DNA from: Aspidapion aeneum
Taxonomy: Eukaryota > Arthropoda > Insecta > Coleoptera > Brentidae
DNA length: 64,000 nucleotides
NCBI GenBank assembly: GCA_963576565.1
Contig: OY755044.1
Location: 41,809,235 to 41,873,234, forward strand
Direction: 5' to 3'
Made by a program: the position numbers and the translations under genes. A model generated the notes under the pieces. It was not told the origin of the DNA. It did not search any database and saw only the letters and a list, made by a program, of their open reading frames with translations. Below are positions 46,209 to 57,365 of the stretch, one piece after another. The stretch's first letter is position 1. Each line of letters begins with the position of its first letter.

Positions 46209-46512
46209 CAGCGGCGTAGCGTGGGGGGGGCGCGGGGGTTTCGTCCCCCCCCCCCCCCCCCCCCCCGCCCCGAGTGTAGTGGCGCCCCATAGGTGGCCGA
46301 AGCGCCCTCAGCTTTATTAAGTCGGGCCGGTAATGGCCAATTGAGTGGGTGCCAAAGGCAACTAACGACATGAAGACCTTTTTTTTTTTTTTTTTGGTCG
46401 CAAGATGAAAGGCGCCTTTTTGTTTTTTTTGCCACAAGATTTTTCATCGGTTTTCAGAGGCGCCCTTTTTAGCTGTCGCCCCCCCCGCCGTTTCGGGCAC
46501 GCTACGCCGCTG
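46209..46512. mobile_element. hAT-type MITE, 304 bp, with 8-bp target duplication
   Basis: Perfect 15-bp TIRs CAGCGGCGTAGCGTG at both ends, flanked by the exact 8-bp duplication TCCTGTAC (46201-46208 and 46513-46520). It includes a run of 22 C (46245-46266) and a long T run near 46379-46395. No coding potential beyond low-complexity frames. Confidence 0.92.
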
Positions 46513-46520
46513 TCCTGTAC

Positions 46521-47239
46521 TAGGAAAGTCTACTTTTTAGAATTTAATTCCAATTTTTTTAGCTAGCTCAGCTTTTGTGTCACAGCAGAGTGACTTTATG
46601 CTGCCTTTTTAGCTTTGCTAGCCCAGCGAAAAATTTCGCTAGAATTGCAAAGACGTCTTGGCAAAAGCTACTTTGCCATTCCAGCGAAAAAACTTTCCTG
46701 CTACAGCAGAAAGCAGAAAATTCTTCACAAGTTTAAGAAAAAAAGAGCTTCGGGAAAGATCGGATGTTGTCGATCTTGAATTTTGAGAAATTTGCCCTAT
46801 TCGCGAAAGCCGAATCTTACATTTAATTAAAGTCGTCTGTGGGGGTAAGTGCCGCGCAGTGCGTTTCGGTAATAAATACGCGTGTTGCGAGTGGGGGTCG
46901 TATACAGTGCCTTACGGGTTTTAAAAATTATAGACTTATAGAATAGTTTAATCCTAATTTCACGAGTTGTTGAGGTAGGTAATCCTTGATTTTTCTAATT
47001 TGTTTAAGATTTTACTTAGTATTTTAAAAAAATATAAAAAACTATTTTCTACCTTTTGTGTTTTAATACCATACCCATACATATTTTTATATTTTTTTAT
47101 ATCTCAGAAACTACAGCTTCCTAAAAAAGCTAAAAAAAAGAATACATACACACAGTCTGTGTATTACTCTCAGCGTATCTGATGCTGTGTGATCGGTTAT
47201 AAACTTTCACTCCTTAAAATTTTTTTGCTGATAGGTTTA
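46521..47239. other. Interior of the CACTGAG element, no gene
   Basis: Contains AGCTTTGCTAGCCCAGCGAA and GCTACTTTGCCATTCCAGCG type subterminal repeats (46560-46740) and a GC-richer unassigned stretch (46770-46925). No coding frame. Confidence 0.4.
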
Positions 47240-47695
47240 TTAACTTCAAATAAAAGTCTACCATTTTAGCTTCCTTTGTTAAATGTGACATTTATAGCCT
47301 CCAAATGTAAAAATTATGTTAATTTTTAACTGTATGTAGTGCAAAATTTGAATAAGAGTTGATATCCCGAACGTCCAACGTCTTCGAAATGTCGAGTATA
47401 AAAACCTATTATTACTTTATCTTTAGTGGTTTTGACAAAAGATCACAAACACTTTGCCATAAGACTAATGTGACTAACGTGCTACACAAGTTATGGATTT
47501 TTTTTAAACCACTAAAGATAAAGGTATTTCTGAAATCAGGATGAAAAGCTGTATTCAGGTTGTGCAAAACATACAGGCTGCCCCATTTAAAAATTAACAC
47601 AATCTTTACATAACTTGAAGGCTATAAACGTCATATTTGACAAAAGTAGCTAGAAATGGTCTAAAAGTTGTCTTTTTTTTACCAATTTTTATAAT
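47240..47695. mobile_element. Foldback MITE, about 450 bp
   Basis: Left arm (47240-47335; landmarks TTTGTTAAATGTGACATTTA, TATAGCC, GTTAATTTTTAA) and right arm (47570-47690) are imperfect inverses. A second inner pair, TTTATCTTTAGTGGTTT (47418) and AAACCACTAAAGATAAA (47505), forms an inner hairpin. Confidence 0.7.
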
Positions 47696-48024
47696 GAACC
47701 TAAGACGCAAACAAATTTTTGGGTTTAGTTTATAAACAATCACGCTGTACATAATTAGGATTTTTTAAACTGAACATCCTGTGTATTTATTAAAAATTCT
47801 TTTAAATTCTTTTATCTGATTCCAAAAATACCAAACCTAACAACCTTTTCTCTTACCTTTTTAATGAAAGTTGAAAGGTACAACTATAAAAGAGGCGCTC
47901 TATCCTTTTTCTTCACCTAACGCAGTACCTATAATAGGTATGCTTTTTATTTAACAACTGTTGGAAAGGAAGATAACAAAGTTGGTTGCCACAGAATTTT
48001 TTTTACACTACAAATTATATCCTT

Positions 48025-48027
<3 letters not shown>

Positions 48028-48094
<67 letters not shown>

Positions 48095-48125
48095 ATATAT
48101 CATTGTTTTTATATATATATATATC
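48028..48125. repeat. AT microsatellite
   Basis: Near-pure (TA)n from 48028 to 48092, then two shorter TA tracts each followed by CATTGTTTTT. Confidence 0.95.
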
Positions 48126-48134
48126 ATTGTTTTT

Positions 48135-48430
48135 AACACACATTAGTTCTGTGAGAAGAGTATTTTTGCTAGACCTGAATAGTGTTTTTCCTACTTGCGT
48201 GCGTAAAAATAGTTTTTACAGAAATAGTAATTTATCTAACAAGTACGGAAATTGATGATGGGTCGTGACGGCAACTGAACAAGCAAGCCGTCAAGGGCAG
48301 TAAGTGCCACTGTTGGATAAATATCTATTTCTGTGCGTAAATGCTACTCTAACGCCCGCAAGTAGGAAAAATACTTTACAAGTCTAGCAAAAAGACGCTC
48401 CTGTGACAGAAGTATTGTGTGTCTAAAACA
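48135..48430. mobile_element. Foldback MITE, about 295 bp
   Basis: ACACACATTAGTTCTGTGAG ... TTTTTCCTACTTGCGTGCGT at 48135-48205 is the imperfect inverse of 48352-48425; the arms continue with GAAATAG...TTTATC. Loop about 60 bp. The left edge touches the AT microsatellite. Confidence 0.8.
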
Positions 48431-48799
48431 GAAAAGTATTTTTTTTTAATAGTAGAATATCTTTCCTGGAATAGCCAAAATATAATTTGTAACTTTCTTG
48501 GGACAGCAAAGTCTCGTTTCTATAACTGCAGTGGCCCCATGCTGCAATAGCCAGGTATTTTTGTAAATTTTAAAACATTTTTCCTGGGGCAGTGAAGACA
48601 CTTTCTTGGAACAGCAAAGCCTCTTTTCTACGACAGCAATGTTAACTATAAGTAGGTTTTTTAATAAAAATTATCAGTGAACTTTTGTAAAGTTAACTTT
48701 ACTATCACAGCAGTGAGCTTAGCTGGCTCTATAGGTAGAGAGTAACTTAGCTGGGACAGCGAAAATTTTAGCTGGAATGACAAAAATTTTTTCTCAGTG

Positions 48800-49000
48800 C
48801 AATGTTGCCGGTCTAGCAAAAATATCACTATAGGCCTCGACTCAATTCGCGAAAGGTCAATTTTGTCAGCTTTCTGTGAGTGACAAACGGGGCGATACAC
48901 AACCAGAATAATACATTAAAATTCTGCTTGTTCCTAAAAGTAAATAACACACTTACTTTTACATTATATTATTTTTGTTTCACATTCACTCGTCAATTTT
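48800..49000. repeat. Dispersed repeat G, copy B, right piece
   Basis: AATGTTGCCGGTCTAGCAAA to TTTTTGTTTCACATTCACTC continues the copy interrupted at 46112; colinear with 43910-44110. Confidence 0.8.
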
Positions 49001-49123
49001 TTTTGGAAAGATAACTTACCAATCTAAGCTACCTATTATTTAATTTTAATTTTTTTATGCATTTTTAGTCCAACCATAAAAAAAGTAATGGTGGACTACA
49101 GTGACGCAGCGTGGGTAGGGGAC

Positions 49124-50399
49124 TGTAACAGGGGCCTGGCGTGTGACAGTGGTTCTGTCACCTCAAGTGGCCAAGGCTTAAATGTTGTAAGCTACCAACT
49201 TAGGCTACAACTTATATAAATTATGAAAAGATTAAATGTTACTATATGTTATTAAATTTACACGATCTCAAAAGGGAATTTGACGGTTCTTGGAGGAAAA
49301 GTATGCTATAAACGTTTTTCTCAAATGTATAACTAATGTAGGATAATCATACATACCTTTTCAATTTTCTTCTTGTAGCTTCACACTTTCACTTCTTATA
49401 TTTATTAGGTGAATATCGACTTTTTACTACTATTAAACTTTTGTATTCAAATATTTACACTTCTTAAACTTTTAGGTTTTATAAACCTTTTATATATTTG
49501 TTGTAAATATATATATTTATCAACATCTTAAACGTTGATTAAATGAGTGAAACTATTCAATCAACTGTTTAATTTACTTAATATTACTGTTTAGGTTTGG
49601 GATATGTTTTTAATTAAAAATGCCGATTTTAGGGCAACGAATGGTTTGTATTTTGTTGTTAAAAAAACCATAAAACAGTTAAACACATTATTTCAAAACA
49701 CTGGAAACAGTAATAATTAATGACTTTAAAATCAATAAACTCCAAAAGAAAAGACCAAAATAATTATGAATAATAAAGATAATAGCTTATACAAAGTTAA
49801 AATAATCGACAAATTTCCCCAGTTGAAATAAAACCCCCCCTTAAGAAGTGTGAATGAAAGCGTAACGTACCAGGCAAAGGCAAACTAAAGAGTGACGTCT
49901 CTGACGACTTTCGAAAGTTTCCCGTCTTAGTTAAAGCGACCCTGCGCTTGAAGGGACAAATATCTTGGCGTTGATTGGCTAGAATTCTACTCCCCTTCGC
50001 CTTGGCGAGAAAGAGATAAGACTGCGCTTTAAGCGCTCCACTAAGAGACAAAATAGCAATGCAAGCCAGACTTAAAAATCCGTTAGAAAGTAAAATTACA
50101 CAGTGTGTTTTTTTTAATTGAAAATAGTTTAAAATTTGTTTCCAGTTACAAAATAAGAATTATTTTGATGTTAGTGGCTCACAGGACATATTAGCCGAAT
50201 ACAACTTTTATTAAAATACAGCGAACCTGAAAATATGCCTAAAAACAAGTCGCCGAGTTGCCATAAATTTTACTTAATCTTAACCTAGTCTTGCATATAA
50301 TTAATGCGTGTTGATGACAAAAACAATATTTAATTAAAAATCTTTAAAAACTTATAAATGGCAAAAATACCATTTATATTCAAATCCCGTTTTGTTACA
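49124..50399 (-). repeat. Probable 3' LTR of an LTR retrotransposon
   Basis: The minus strand begins TGTAACAAAACGGG at 50399 and ends CCTGTTACA at 49124, so the ends are TGTAACA/TGTTACA inverted termini (1276 bp). A TATAAATGG box-like motif lies about 30 bases into the LTR. A purine tract precedes the start. The second LTR is not in the window and no target duplication can be checked, so the call rests on termini plus tract. Confidence 0.6.
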
Positions 50400-50400
50400 T

Positions 50401-50417
50401 TACTCCCCCCTGATTAA
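50401..50417 (-). promoter_or_regulatory. Polypurine tract
   Basis: On the minus strand, AATCAGGGGGGAGTA lies immediately before the LTR start, as needed for plus-strand priming in an LTR retrotransposon. Confidence 0.55.
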
Positions 50418-51220
50418 GTATAAACAATTTTTTTTAAACGCGAGTCGAAATAAAATGGTTTATAACAACAAGCATTAAGTAGTGAAGACAACACAAATCT
50501 AAACTAAAACTATAACGCTCTTTGTTTCCATTTTTCTTCTGTGGATGATGGTCAACAAACATTCTGGCTGGAAAAAACTTGAAGTTCCATTCTGGAACAA
50601 AACAGCAACACTGGATCAGGTACAGCATCTTAGATCAGCTAGTCAGCAACAAACATGGTGAACGATCAGTAGATTCCAAACAGTACTGAAAGAATCAGAA
50701 TATCAGTGCAGCTTAATAACAACGATAACTTAAACTAAATGAGGGCAAAATAAAATTGACAAATAAACCGAAAAATATATAGAAATATATAATTTTAACA
50801 CACATTGTTCGAAAACTACTACATTAAGGTATATATTATATACACGCTTATGCAGAAATTTGTGGAGACAAAAAAAAGTGATTTAAGTTAACGTAAATAA
50901 ATTAAGGGAGTCTCCAAACCACACCATTTCCTCCATAGTGTTAAACAAACACTAGGTACGCAACAAGAGTTGAGTTTCCACATTGGCCATCTTTGAAATG
51001 AAGGATGAACAGCAGACTCTGTATTGAATTTGGAAAGAAGCATCCAATTGCAGGTTTGCACAGCAACGGTAAGAAGACGTCGATTGTAGTGATGATGGCT
51101 GCTTGGCAGATCTAATGACTTTAATGGTGGAATGGCTGCTTGGTTGATTAAACTGTTTGTGGAAGAAATTTGTTGGTTGGTTGACAGCACTTTGCAATAG
51201 CTGACCTAAAAACAAAATAA
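50418..51220 (-). other. Internal, apparently non-coding region of the LTR element
   Basis: Less AT-rich than its right-hand surroundings. Minus-strand frames of 100 and 87 codons (51190-50888, 51215-50952) overlap and have no recognisable domain. An acceptor-like TTTTGTTTTTAG ends near 51206 on the minus strand, just before GTCAGCTATTGC. This may be a 3' untranslated or spliced segment of the element; its true right boundary is unknown. Confidence 0.35.
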
Positions 51221-54200
51221 TTTTAATACAAGAAAAACAATGTTTTTAATAACAATAAACCAACCTTATGTAAAACAAAAATATTTGTTTAAAAAAAAAT
51301 ATTATTCAAAAAAAAATAAAAAAAAATTGAAAATTTTTTGATTTTATGATTATATCTCATAAATAAGTTTTAGGTGAACTAAAACTAGTTAGACGGCAAA
51401 TAACCTACAAAAGGTTGTCTAACCCAAAAAAAACGTGTTTGCATAAAAAAATTAATTTTAAAACAAAGATAAAAGCAAGAAATTACAAACACTAACTAAA
51501 ATATTAAAATTGATTATTTTAAAACTTTAAAATATATTTATACCGAATAAAAAAAAATAGGTTTATTTGACAATAATTTATAAATTCAAATACCTTAACA
51601 CAAAATTAATTTACAATAACGAGAAAATAAAAATCGTTTAGTTGACAATATTTGAAAAAAAATTTAAGTTGGTTTATTGTTTTCAATGTAATAAAAAAAA
51701 ACAACCCTACCAGGTTAACACAATAAACTTTAAAACAAACATGGAATACTCTATCGAAACAAAACAAATAACTCATGTGATCATAAGAACAACTGAAAAA
51801 AATACAAGTTAGCAAAAACAAACACAAAATGATGATGATTTTAATGATACAAACATTTTAAATTTTATAAAGAAAATCAAATAGAACAGATAGAATAATC
51901 TCAAATGAAACAAATCCACATAGATTTTTTTAAATAGAATAAATTCAAATATAATATTTTTTTAACTAGAACAAATCAAATACAACGATTCAATATAGAA
52001 CCAATTAATAAAAAAAAATTCATGAACAAATGAAAATAGAACAAATCCAGCCAGATGAATATACACATTTTCAAAATCACTAAGAATAAAGCTCCTCCTA
52101 GAATTTTTACAGTTTTTCCGAAATTTCCTTCTAAATTTTTTCCCTGAAACATTACCTGTTTCAATTTAAACTTTCTTTTCCATAGATCTTGCTACATAAT
52201 TTTTCTTTATTCAAAAACTTAGAACAGCAGCAAAACAAAGTAGGTTAATATTGATGTCATTGTTTGAAAATTAGACATCTTTGCTTCAAAATAATTGACA
52301 CTATGTAAGTGCAAATGTTTTAAAATTTGACCAATTTAGGTTTTTATCGACTTTAAAGTGCATGAATCAAAACAAACAAAATAAAACAATCTTAGTTGAT
52401 AATAAAATTTTAAATAAAATTATGTCTTATTATATTCCAAGTGAAGCAAATGACAAAAAAAAATTGAACAAAAATGATAGTTGATGGTTGCTTCAATCGA
52501 CTCTTTTTGGTGTTATGAAAAGAAAAAACTCTCTTGGGTGACAAACTCATTTCTTATTTTTCCAAAACTACTAAATAAGAACTATTTAGAGTTCAAGCAG
52601 GCAAGGGCTTACTTCGAAAATATGAAAAAAATAATAAAAAAAAATACTTAAAAATATTTTAGGTATAACATACTTTTTTTCCAATTTAATAAGTTGACAA
52701 AAAAAACAAAAGGTATCTTAAACAATAAGGTTCTTTAGATAACGCAAGACTTAAAATGAGCAAATATTTAAAAAAAAATAATAATAAAAACAATAATAAA
52801 TGAAATAATGCTTGCTAATATACGAAAAATAAACACTGATCTTAGAAAGACTAAGTTTTTCTTAAACGATCAACTAGTGATTTAATGATTTAATGATTTG
52901 ATTATTTATTTTATTAATAGAGGAAATTATGTATAGGCTTTAGTTAATAACAAAATTACTTAAAGATGATAATAGAAATAAAAATAGTACAAAAATAATA
53001 ATTTAGGTGTTCTTGATTAGTGCTATGCCTGTGCACTAGCATATCATTTTAATAATGACGTTAAATATTTTAATTTTATCGATTAACTAGGACAGCAAAC
53101 AGAAAGGAACAAACTAACAAAAAAAAATCAAAACATTTTTAGAAAAAGACAACACATTTATGTGATTTGTCATAGTTATATAGTCAAAGAAAAGTTCTAC
53201 AAAAACAATTGTACTCATAGAGTAAAAGAGTGGAGATTTTTAAAAAAAAGTTGTTTAGGATAGTGGAGACTTAAAAAAACTATCAAAATTTGTCCTCAAA
53301 ATGAAATTTGCTTGGCTTAAATGGTACAGACTGTACTTAAAGTTCGTATAGTCGAATATTTTCCATATAGGAGAAAAACATAAAAAATAAAATATTGTTT
53401 TATTGATAAACAATACAAAAATTCAAAAATAGTTTTACACAATCAAATGTTATTAATTTGGATAATATTGATTTTATCAAGTTATAATATAATGAGAAGA
53501 GAAAAAAAAATAGAAAAATGTATCTTAGCAATGTTAAGATTGCTATGATAATATCCAATTGGATTCAAGAATGACTTCAAAATGGAAAAAAATATATATG
53601 TACACAAATCGAAAAATTTTAACCGTTGATGACGTAGTTTTTATTCGGTTTATGGGATCTTAGAAAAGTCACAGTCTAAGCACTGATTAAGAGCAAATGA
53701 TCACTATTTATAAAAAACAAAGCTTTTTAAAATAATGGACTCTAAAATATACTATATATAATCGATTTTACGTTAATACTTTAACCAATAGGTGTTGATT
53801 TACTATAACACACATATCCATCACAAAAGAACAAAACCAAAAGGCATGTGCGGATTTTAACAAAAAATAAAATAATATTTTGTTTTTTTTTAAATATTAC
53901 AAAAATAAAAAAACAATTAAGTTTACAAAATATCTAAAATGTTCAGGTCACTAGAAAAAAAAATGACTTTACTAAAATAATAAAAAGTATTACACTTTTT
54001 CCGTGTAACACAAAAAACAAGATTAAAATTACATATCTGACATATGATTGATGCAGATATTATCTGAAAAGACACATTTTACTTCTACCAAAGCAAAGTA
54101 CAAAAGAGACTAAAGAATTGGTTTTCACGTATAATAATAGGTTACAAACGCTCTGTATACCTCAAGATAGAACTGTGGCATAACGCGATAGAGACACTAT

Positions 54201-55100
54201 CTCTAAGTCCAGCGATTGTTATGCCAACTACCAATCTCCACATTTAATTAGTTATTTTTTTATAAAATTTGTGCTTATGCACTTAGTTTTATGACAATTA
54301 GTTTTACGGGTAACATTTTACAGAAGAAAAAAAAACAGTTGTTTGCTGTACACTAGAGTTTTTTTTATACAAAGATTTTATTTTCTTGATTTTAAATATA
54401 CTATTCCATTAAGATGTTTTTAATTTAAAACTTTCTAATTCAAATGAGACTTTTTCGTTAGTCTATAGGTGTTATCACTGCTAAAGCCAAAGACAGTGGT
54501 TTTATTTATAAAATTTCAAGACAAAAGAAAATATATAAATTTCATAATGTAAATATTACCAAATGACATAAAGATTAGCTTAAATGGCTTATCGACCCTA
54601 TAAAGTAAAAAGAGTAAAAATTTGATCATAAAATGTTATAATGAAAGAAAATACTTCTTTATTCTGCTGTTCTTGTCTGTTTTTTCAATCTCTGATTATT
54701 TCTTGATGTTAATATCTTTTTTTTAAATATCACTGATAAAAATATAACGGTTTTCATTTGATATGGCATGACTCAAGAGTCGTCTACTCTTTATGGTTGT
54801 ATCTTCTAGGTTTTTCCTATTCCTATACCATTAAACACTAAATTTCTAAAAATCCTAACTTTTAGTTACTATCTCAAATATTATCTAATTAACCTATTTT
54901 TTAACCAAGTTAGAAAAATTTTAATTAAATTAAAATAATATCCCATCATCACTTCAACACATGTTCCTGCAAAAAACATATAGTGACTCTTGTATACCAA
55001 ATCTAAATCATGTTTCGTCATAATAAAAAGAATAGGTAGATCTACCATTTTTTATATTGAAAATTGTATTGTGAAATATAAAATTTATTCAACGACAACC
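51221..55100. other. AT-rich sequence without a recognisable feature
   Basis: Low-complexity A- and T-rich DNA with no frame longer than about 73 codons, no inverted repeat and no internal duplicates I could see. It could be intronic, intergenic or the interior of a large non-coding retroelement. Confidence 0.5.
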
Positions 55101-55269
55101 CTTTTGTCTCCCTAATTAGAAAACATAAGACACTGCGAGCTCAGCATTTCCGGTTACTGGCCAGATTCCTGAAATTAGAAGATCACAGGTGTGTATAGAA
55201 GAAAGAGACTACTCCAAATCTTCTTGTTAAATAAATTTTCCGGTCTATTGTTTATCCAGTATAACTAAA

Positions 55270-56034
55270 AAATGAGTTCCCGACATGACGAAATAGAAAA
55301 TTACCTAGGTCTCTTACTGGAATCTACTAGGTGTGACGTCACTGTCTTCATTAACCTACCCTGATATAACTTTTTATTCGTTTCATAGGTAAAGTTTTAC
55401 CTCTACCTTGAATAGTTTTTCCCAAATTTAAATTCCCGTTTTTACAAAATGACTTGACTTGAAAGAAACCCAAAAATCCAACCCATATATTTTTCCGCTG
55501 TTTTAGACCAGTTCACCTGTAGACCATGTAAGCTATAACATGACGATTATTAATTCAGTAGTTTTCTTGATAAAGATTGGTTAAAACATTTAACTGACTA
55601 TAACGTAACCCTATGTTCAAAAATTGAGTTATGATATTAGGAGAGACGGCAACAAACAAAACGAATATAGACCAATTGAAAATTTTAATTATAGGTATAC
55701 CATTGAAACACCCTCTCGAGTGGAGAAGAAAAATTCCCTAATTTACTACTCAGCCTTCTTCTCAATGACTGGGGAGTTTAAAATCCAGCTAAAAACACTC
55801 ATTCCATAAAAAACATTTTATAAAATAATCTATAATATAATGATACAAACAGCGAAAAAATTAATTCGCCCTCGTCTTACAAAAACAACAAAAGAAAAAA
55901 AACGCGACGATTCCACTTGTCGAATTATTATTGGTCTATTGTTTTATAACATTCCTTATACATCAAAAGATGCATATAACAAACACAGATCCATTTTGCC
56001 ATACCTTATAGCCATATCAAAGTTACGTTAAAAG
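55270..56034 (+). pseudogene. Possible decayed ORF region, unrecognised
   Basis: One plus-strand frame is open from 55609 to 55809 and, after a single TAA, from 55810 to 56031 (about 135 codons with one stop). It includes DIRRDGNKQNEYRPIENF, then TSKDAYNKHRSILPYLIAIS. A small upstream frame (55273-55365) begins with ATG. The region is less AT-rich than its surroundings, which is why chance is not the only explanation. I do not recognise a family. Confidence 0.2.
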
Positions 56035-56980
56035 AAAATTCTAGGACGCTTTAATTCAAAAATACTTCCCTCTCACATATTTACCCAACAGATAGTAATA
56101 GACTTTTGTCATTTATAAAAATATCTCAAAAATTACTAAACAATTTTAGAACAAATAGTTTTTAAAAACTCTCAACTTGATGTTTTGGTCATTTACAACC
56201 CAATACAAAACAATACAATTCCTGAAAATAAAAATATTAATTAAGTAAAATTTTTGAGGAAAGTCGAAGAATCGTAGACCTCTACAGTTGTTGAATGTCA
56301 TGGTCTTCACCTATAAAAGAAAACGAAGGTATAACACTAATTTTATACATGGTTTTAACAAATATAATAAAACTTTTTCTTTAAAACATCATTCAATGAA
56401 TTTATTATGCTTTTGACATAGTGTTTAGACACTATTATTTTTCATTTCATTAAAATCGGTCTCGTAGTTATTAAAACAAGTTTGCACAAATTTTAAATGA
56501 GTGCTCATAAATTACGAGGATTAGATGATAATTAAAAACTTTTTAGGCGAATAAAACAATAAAAGCTCTACAAATGCTAAATTTTAAGTTAAAATGCTAA
56601 GGCATTGCTTAATTAATTTATGTTATATATGTCTATGTAATGATAGACAGGCTTGCTTTTGCAATGTAAGAGAAAAAATATCTTTAGTGTCAAAATTGCA
56701 AATATTGAAACAAAAAAAAAACTTAAAAACAAGACAAAGATTGTCCTTTTTGACATCGACGATCTAATCTAAAAACTCAAGAGAGAGATTATCCCTTTTG
56801 AGTTTCAGATTGATCCAGGATCTAGATTAATAGTTTTATAGGCTTTCCAATATATGTGTAGCTTGAGCTATTACAAAAAAAAATAAAGTTTTTGGCAAAG
56901 AATGGGTAGGGGATGAAACGTCAACTACCTCTAATTCAGAAAAATTAATTGTTTATTTAAACAACTACACTTTCCATTCC
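56035..56980. other. AT-rich sequence without a recognisable feature
   Basis: No gene or repeat supported. A small inverted phrase near 56760-56830 (AAACTCAAGAGAGAGATTAT / TCTAGATTAATAG) is too weak to call. Confidence 0.4.
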
Positions 56981-56984
56981 ATTC

Positions 56985-57365
56985 CAATGTATAGTGTCGA
57001 AATGGATGCAATAAGAAGATCAATGAGAATATCCAGAACTGATCATATAAGAAATGAGATCATATAAGAAAAAATAGGAATCGAGGGAAGCATAACTGAT
57101 GACATCACAAAAAGGCAACTGATATGGTATGCCCATGTACAACGGATGAACGACGAAAGATTACCAAAACAGGTCCCAGAATGGCAACCAATGGGGCGCA
57201 GAAAAAGAGGGCGTCCTAAACTGGAATTGTAACAGTCAATCCAAAGATCAATGAGTCAAAAAAAAACCTGACGGAAGATCACTGTCATGATCGAAGGAGG
57301 TGGAGAATAGGCGTCGGACAACGTAGAAAAACGTTCTAAACCGACATAGTAGTAGTACAACTACT
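56985..57365 (+). pseudogene. RTE-like LINE 3' end fragment
   Basis: Plus-strand frames read VEMDAIRRSMRISRTDHIRN, then a stop, ITKRQLIWYGHVQRMND and GRRKRGRPKLEW, then LTEDHCHDRRRWR. This is the closing segment of RTE-type LINE pol proteins (WYGHV.RM, GRR.RGRP...W, then D....W). At least one stop and one frame change are present. It ends in a TAGTAGTAGTAC tail (57350-57360), typical of LINE 3' ends. Most of the element is missing (5' truncation). It belongs to the same broad class as the LINE at 3965-5700, but the two fragments do not overlap in coding region. Confidence 0.8.

Larger units (their letters stand above)
46112..48799. mobile_element. 2.7 kb element with CACTGAG termini
   Basis: Left end CACTGAGGAAAC and right end (inverted) CACTGAGAAAAAAT; an inner subterminal phrase, TTTTAGCTGGAATAGCA, and TTTTAGCTGGAATGACA also pair. 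It interrupts repeat G between AAAA(T/C)CA and AACGTTGCCGG-like text; CA occurs on both sides (46110-46111, 48800-48801), so a short duplication is possible. The interior has many phrases such as GGAACAGCAAAG and ACAGCGAAAA. It hosts a hAT MITE, two foldbacks and an AT microsatellite. No transposase frame. Confidence 0.65.

Noticed and set aside
46109..46447. Minus-strand frames of 112 and 82 codons
   Set aside because: Produced by homopolymer runs (C22, T runs) inside a MITE and a TIR end; poly-Gly and poly-Lys composition.
47961..48255. Plus-strand frames with Tyr-Ile repeats
   Set aside because: They are translations of the (TA)n microsatellite, not coding sequence.
49099..49125. hAT MITE starting CAGTGACGCAGCGTGGG
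   Set aside because: Only one end is visible; no partner end or 8-bp duplication could be found at a suitable distance.
50888..51215. Minus-strand frames of 100 and 87 codons as a gene
   Set aside because: Two overlapping frames of equal quality, no domain, no supporting neighbours; listed only as part of a possible retroelement interior.
55609..55809. Resemblance of RRDGNKQNEYRPIE to the RNase PH/exosome N-terminal motif
   Set aside because: The match is confined to a few residues and the following sequence does not continue the domain.
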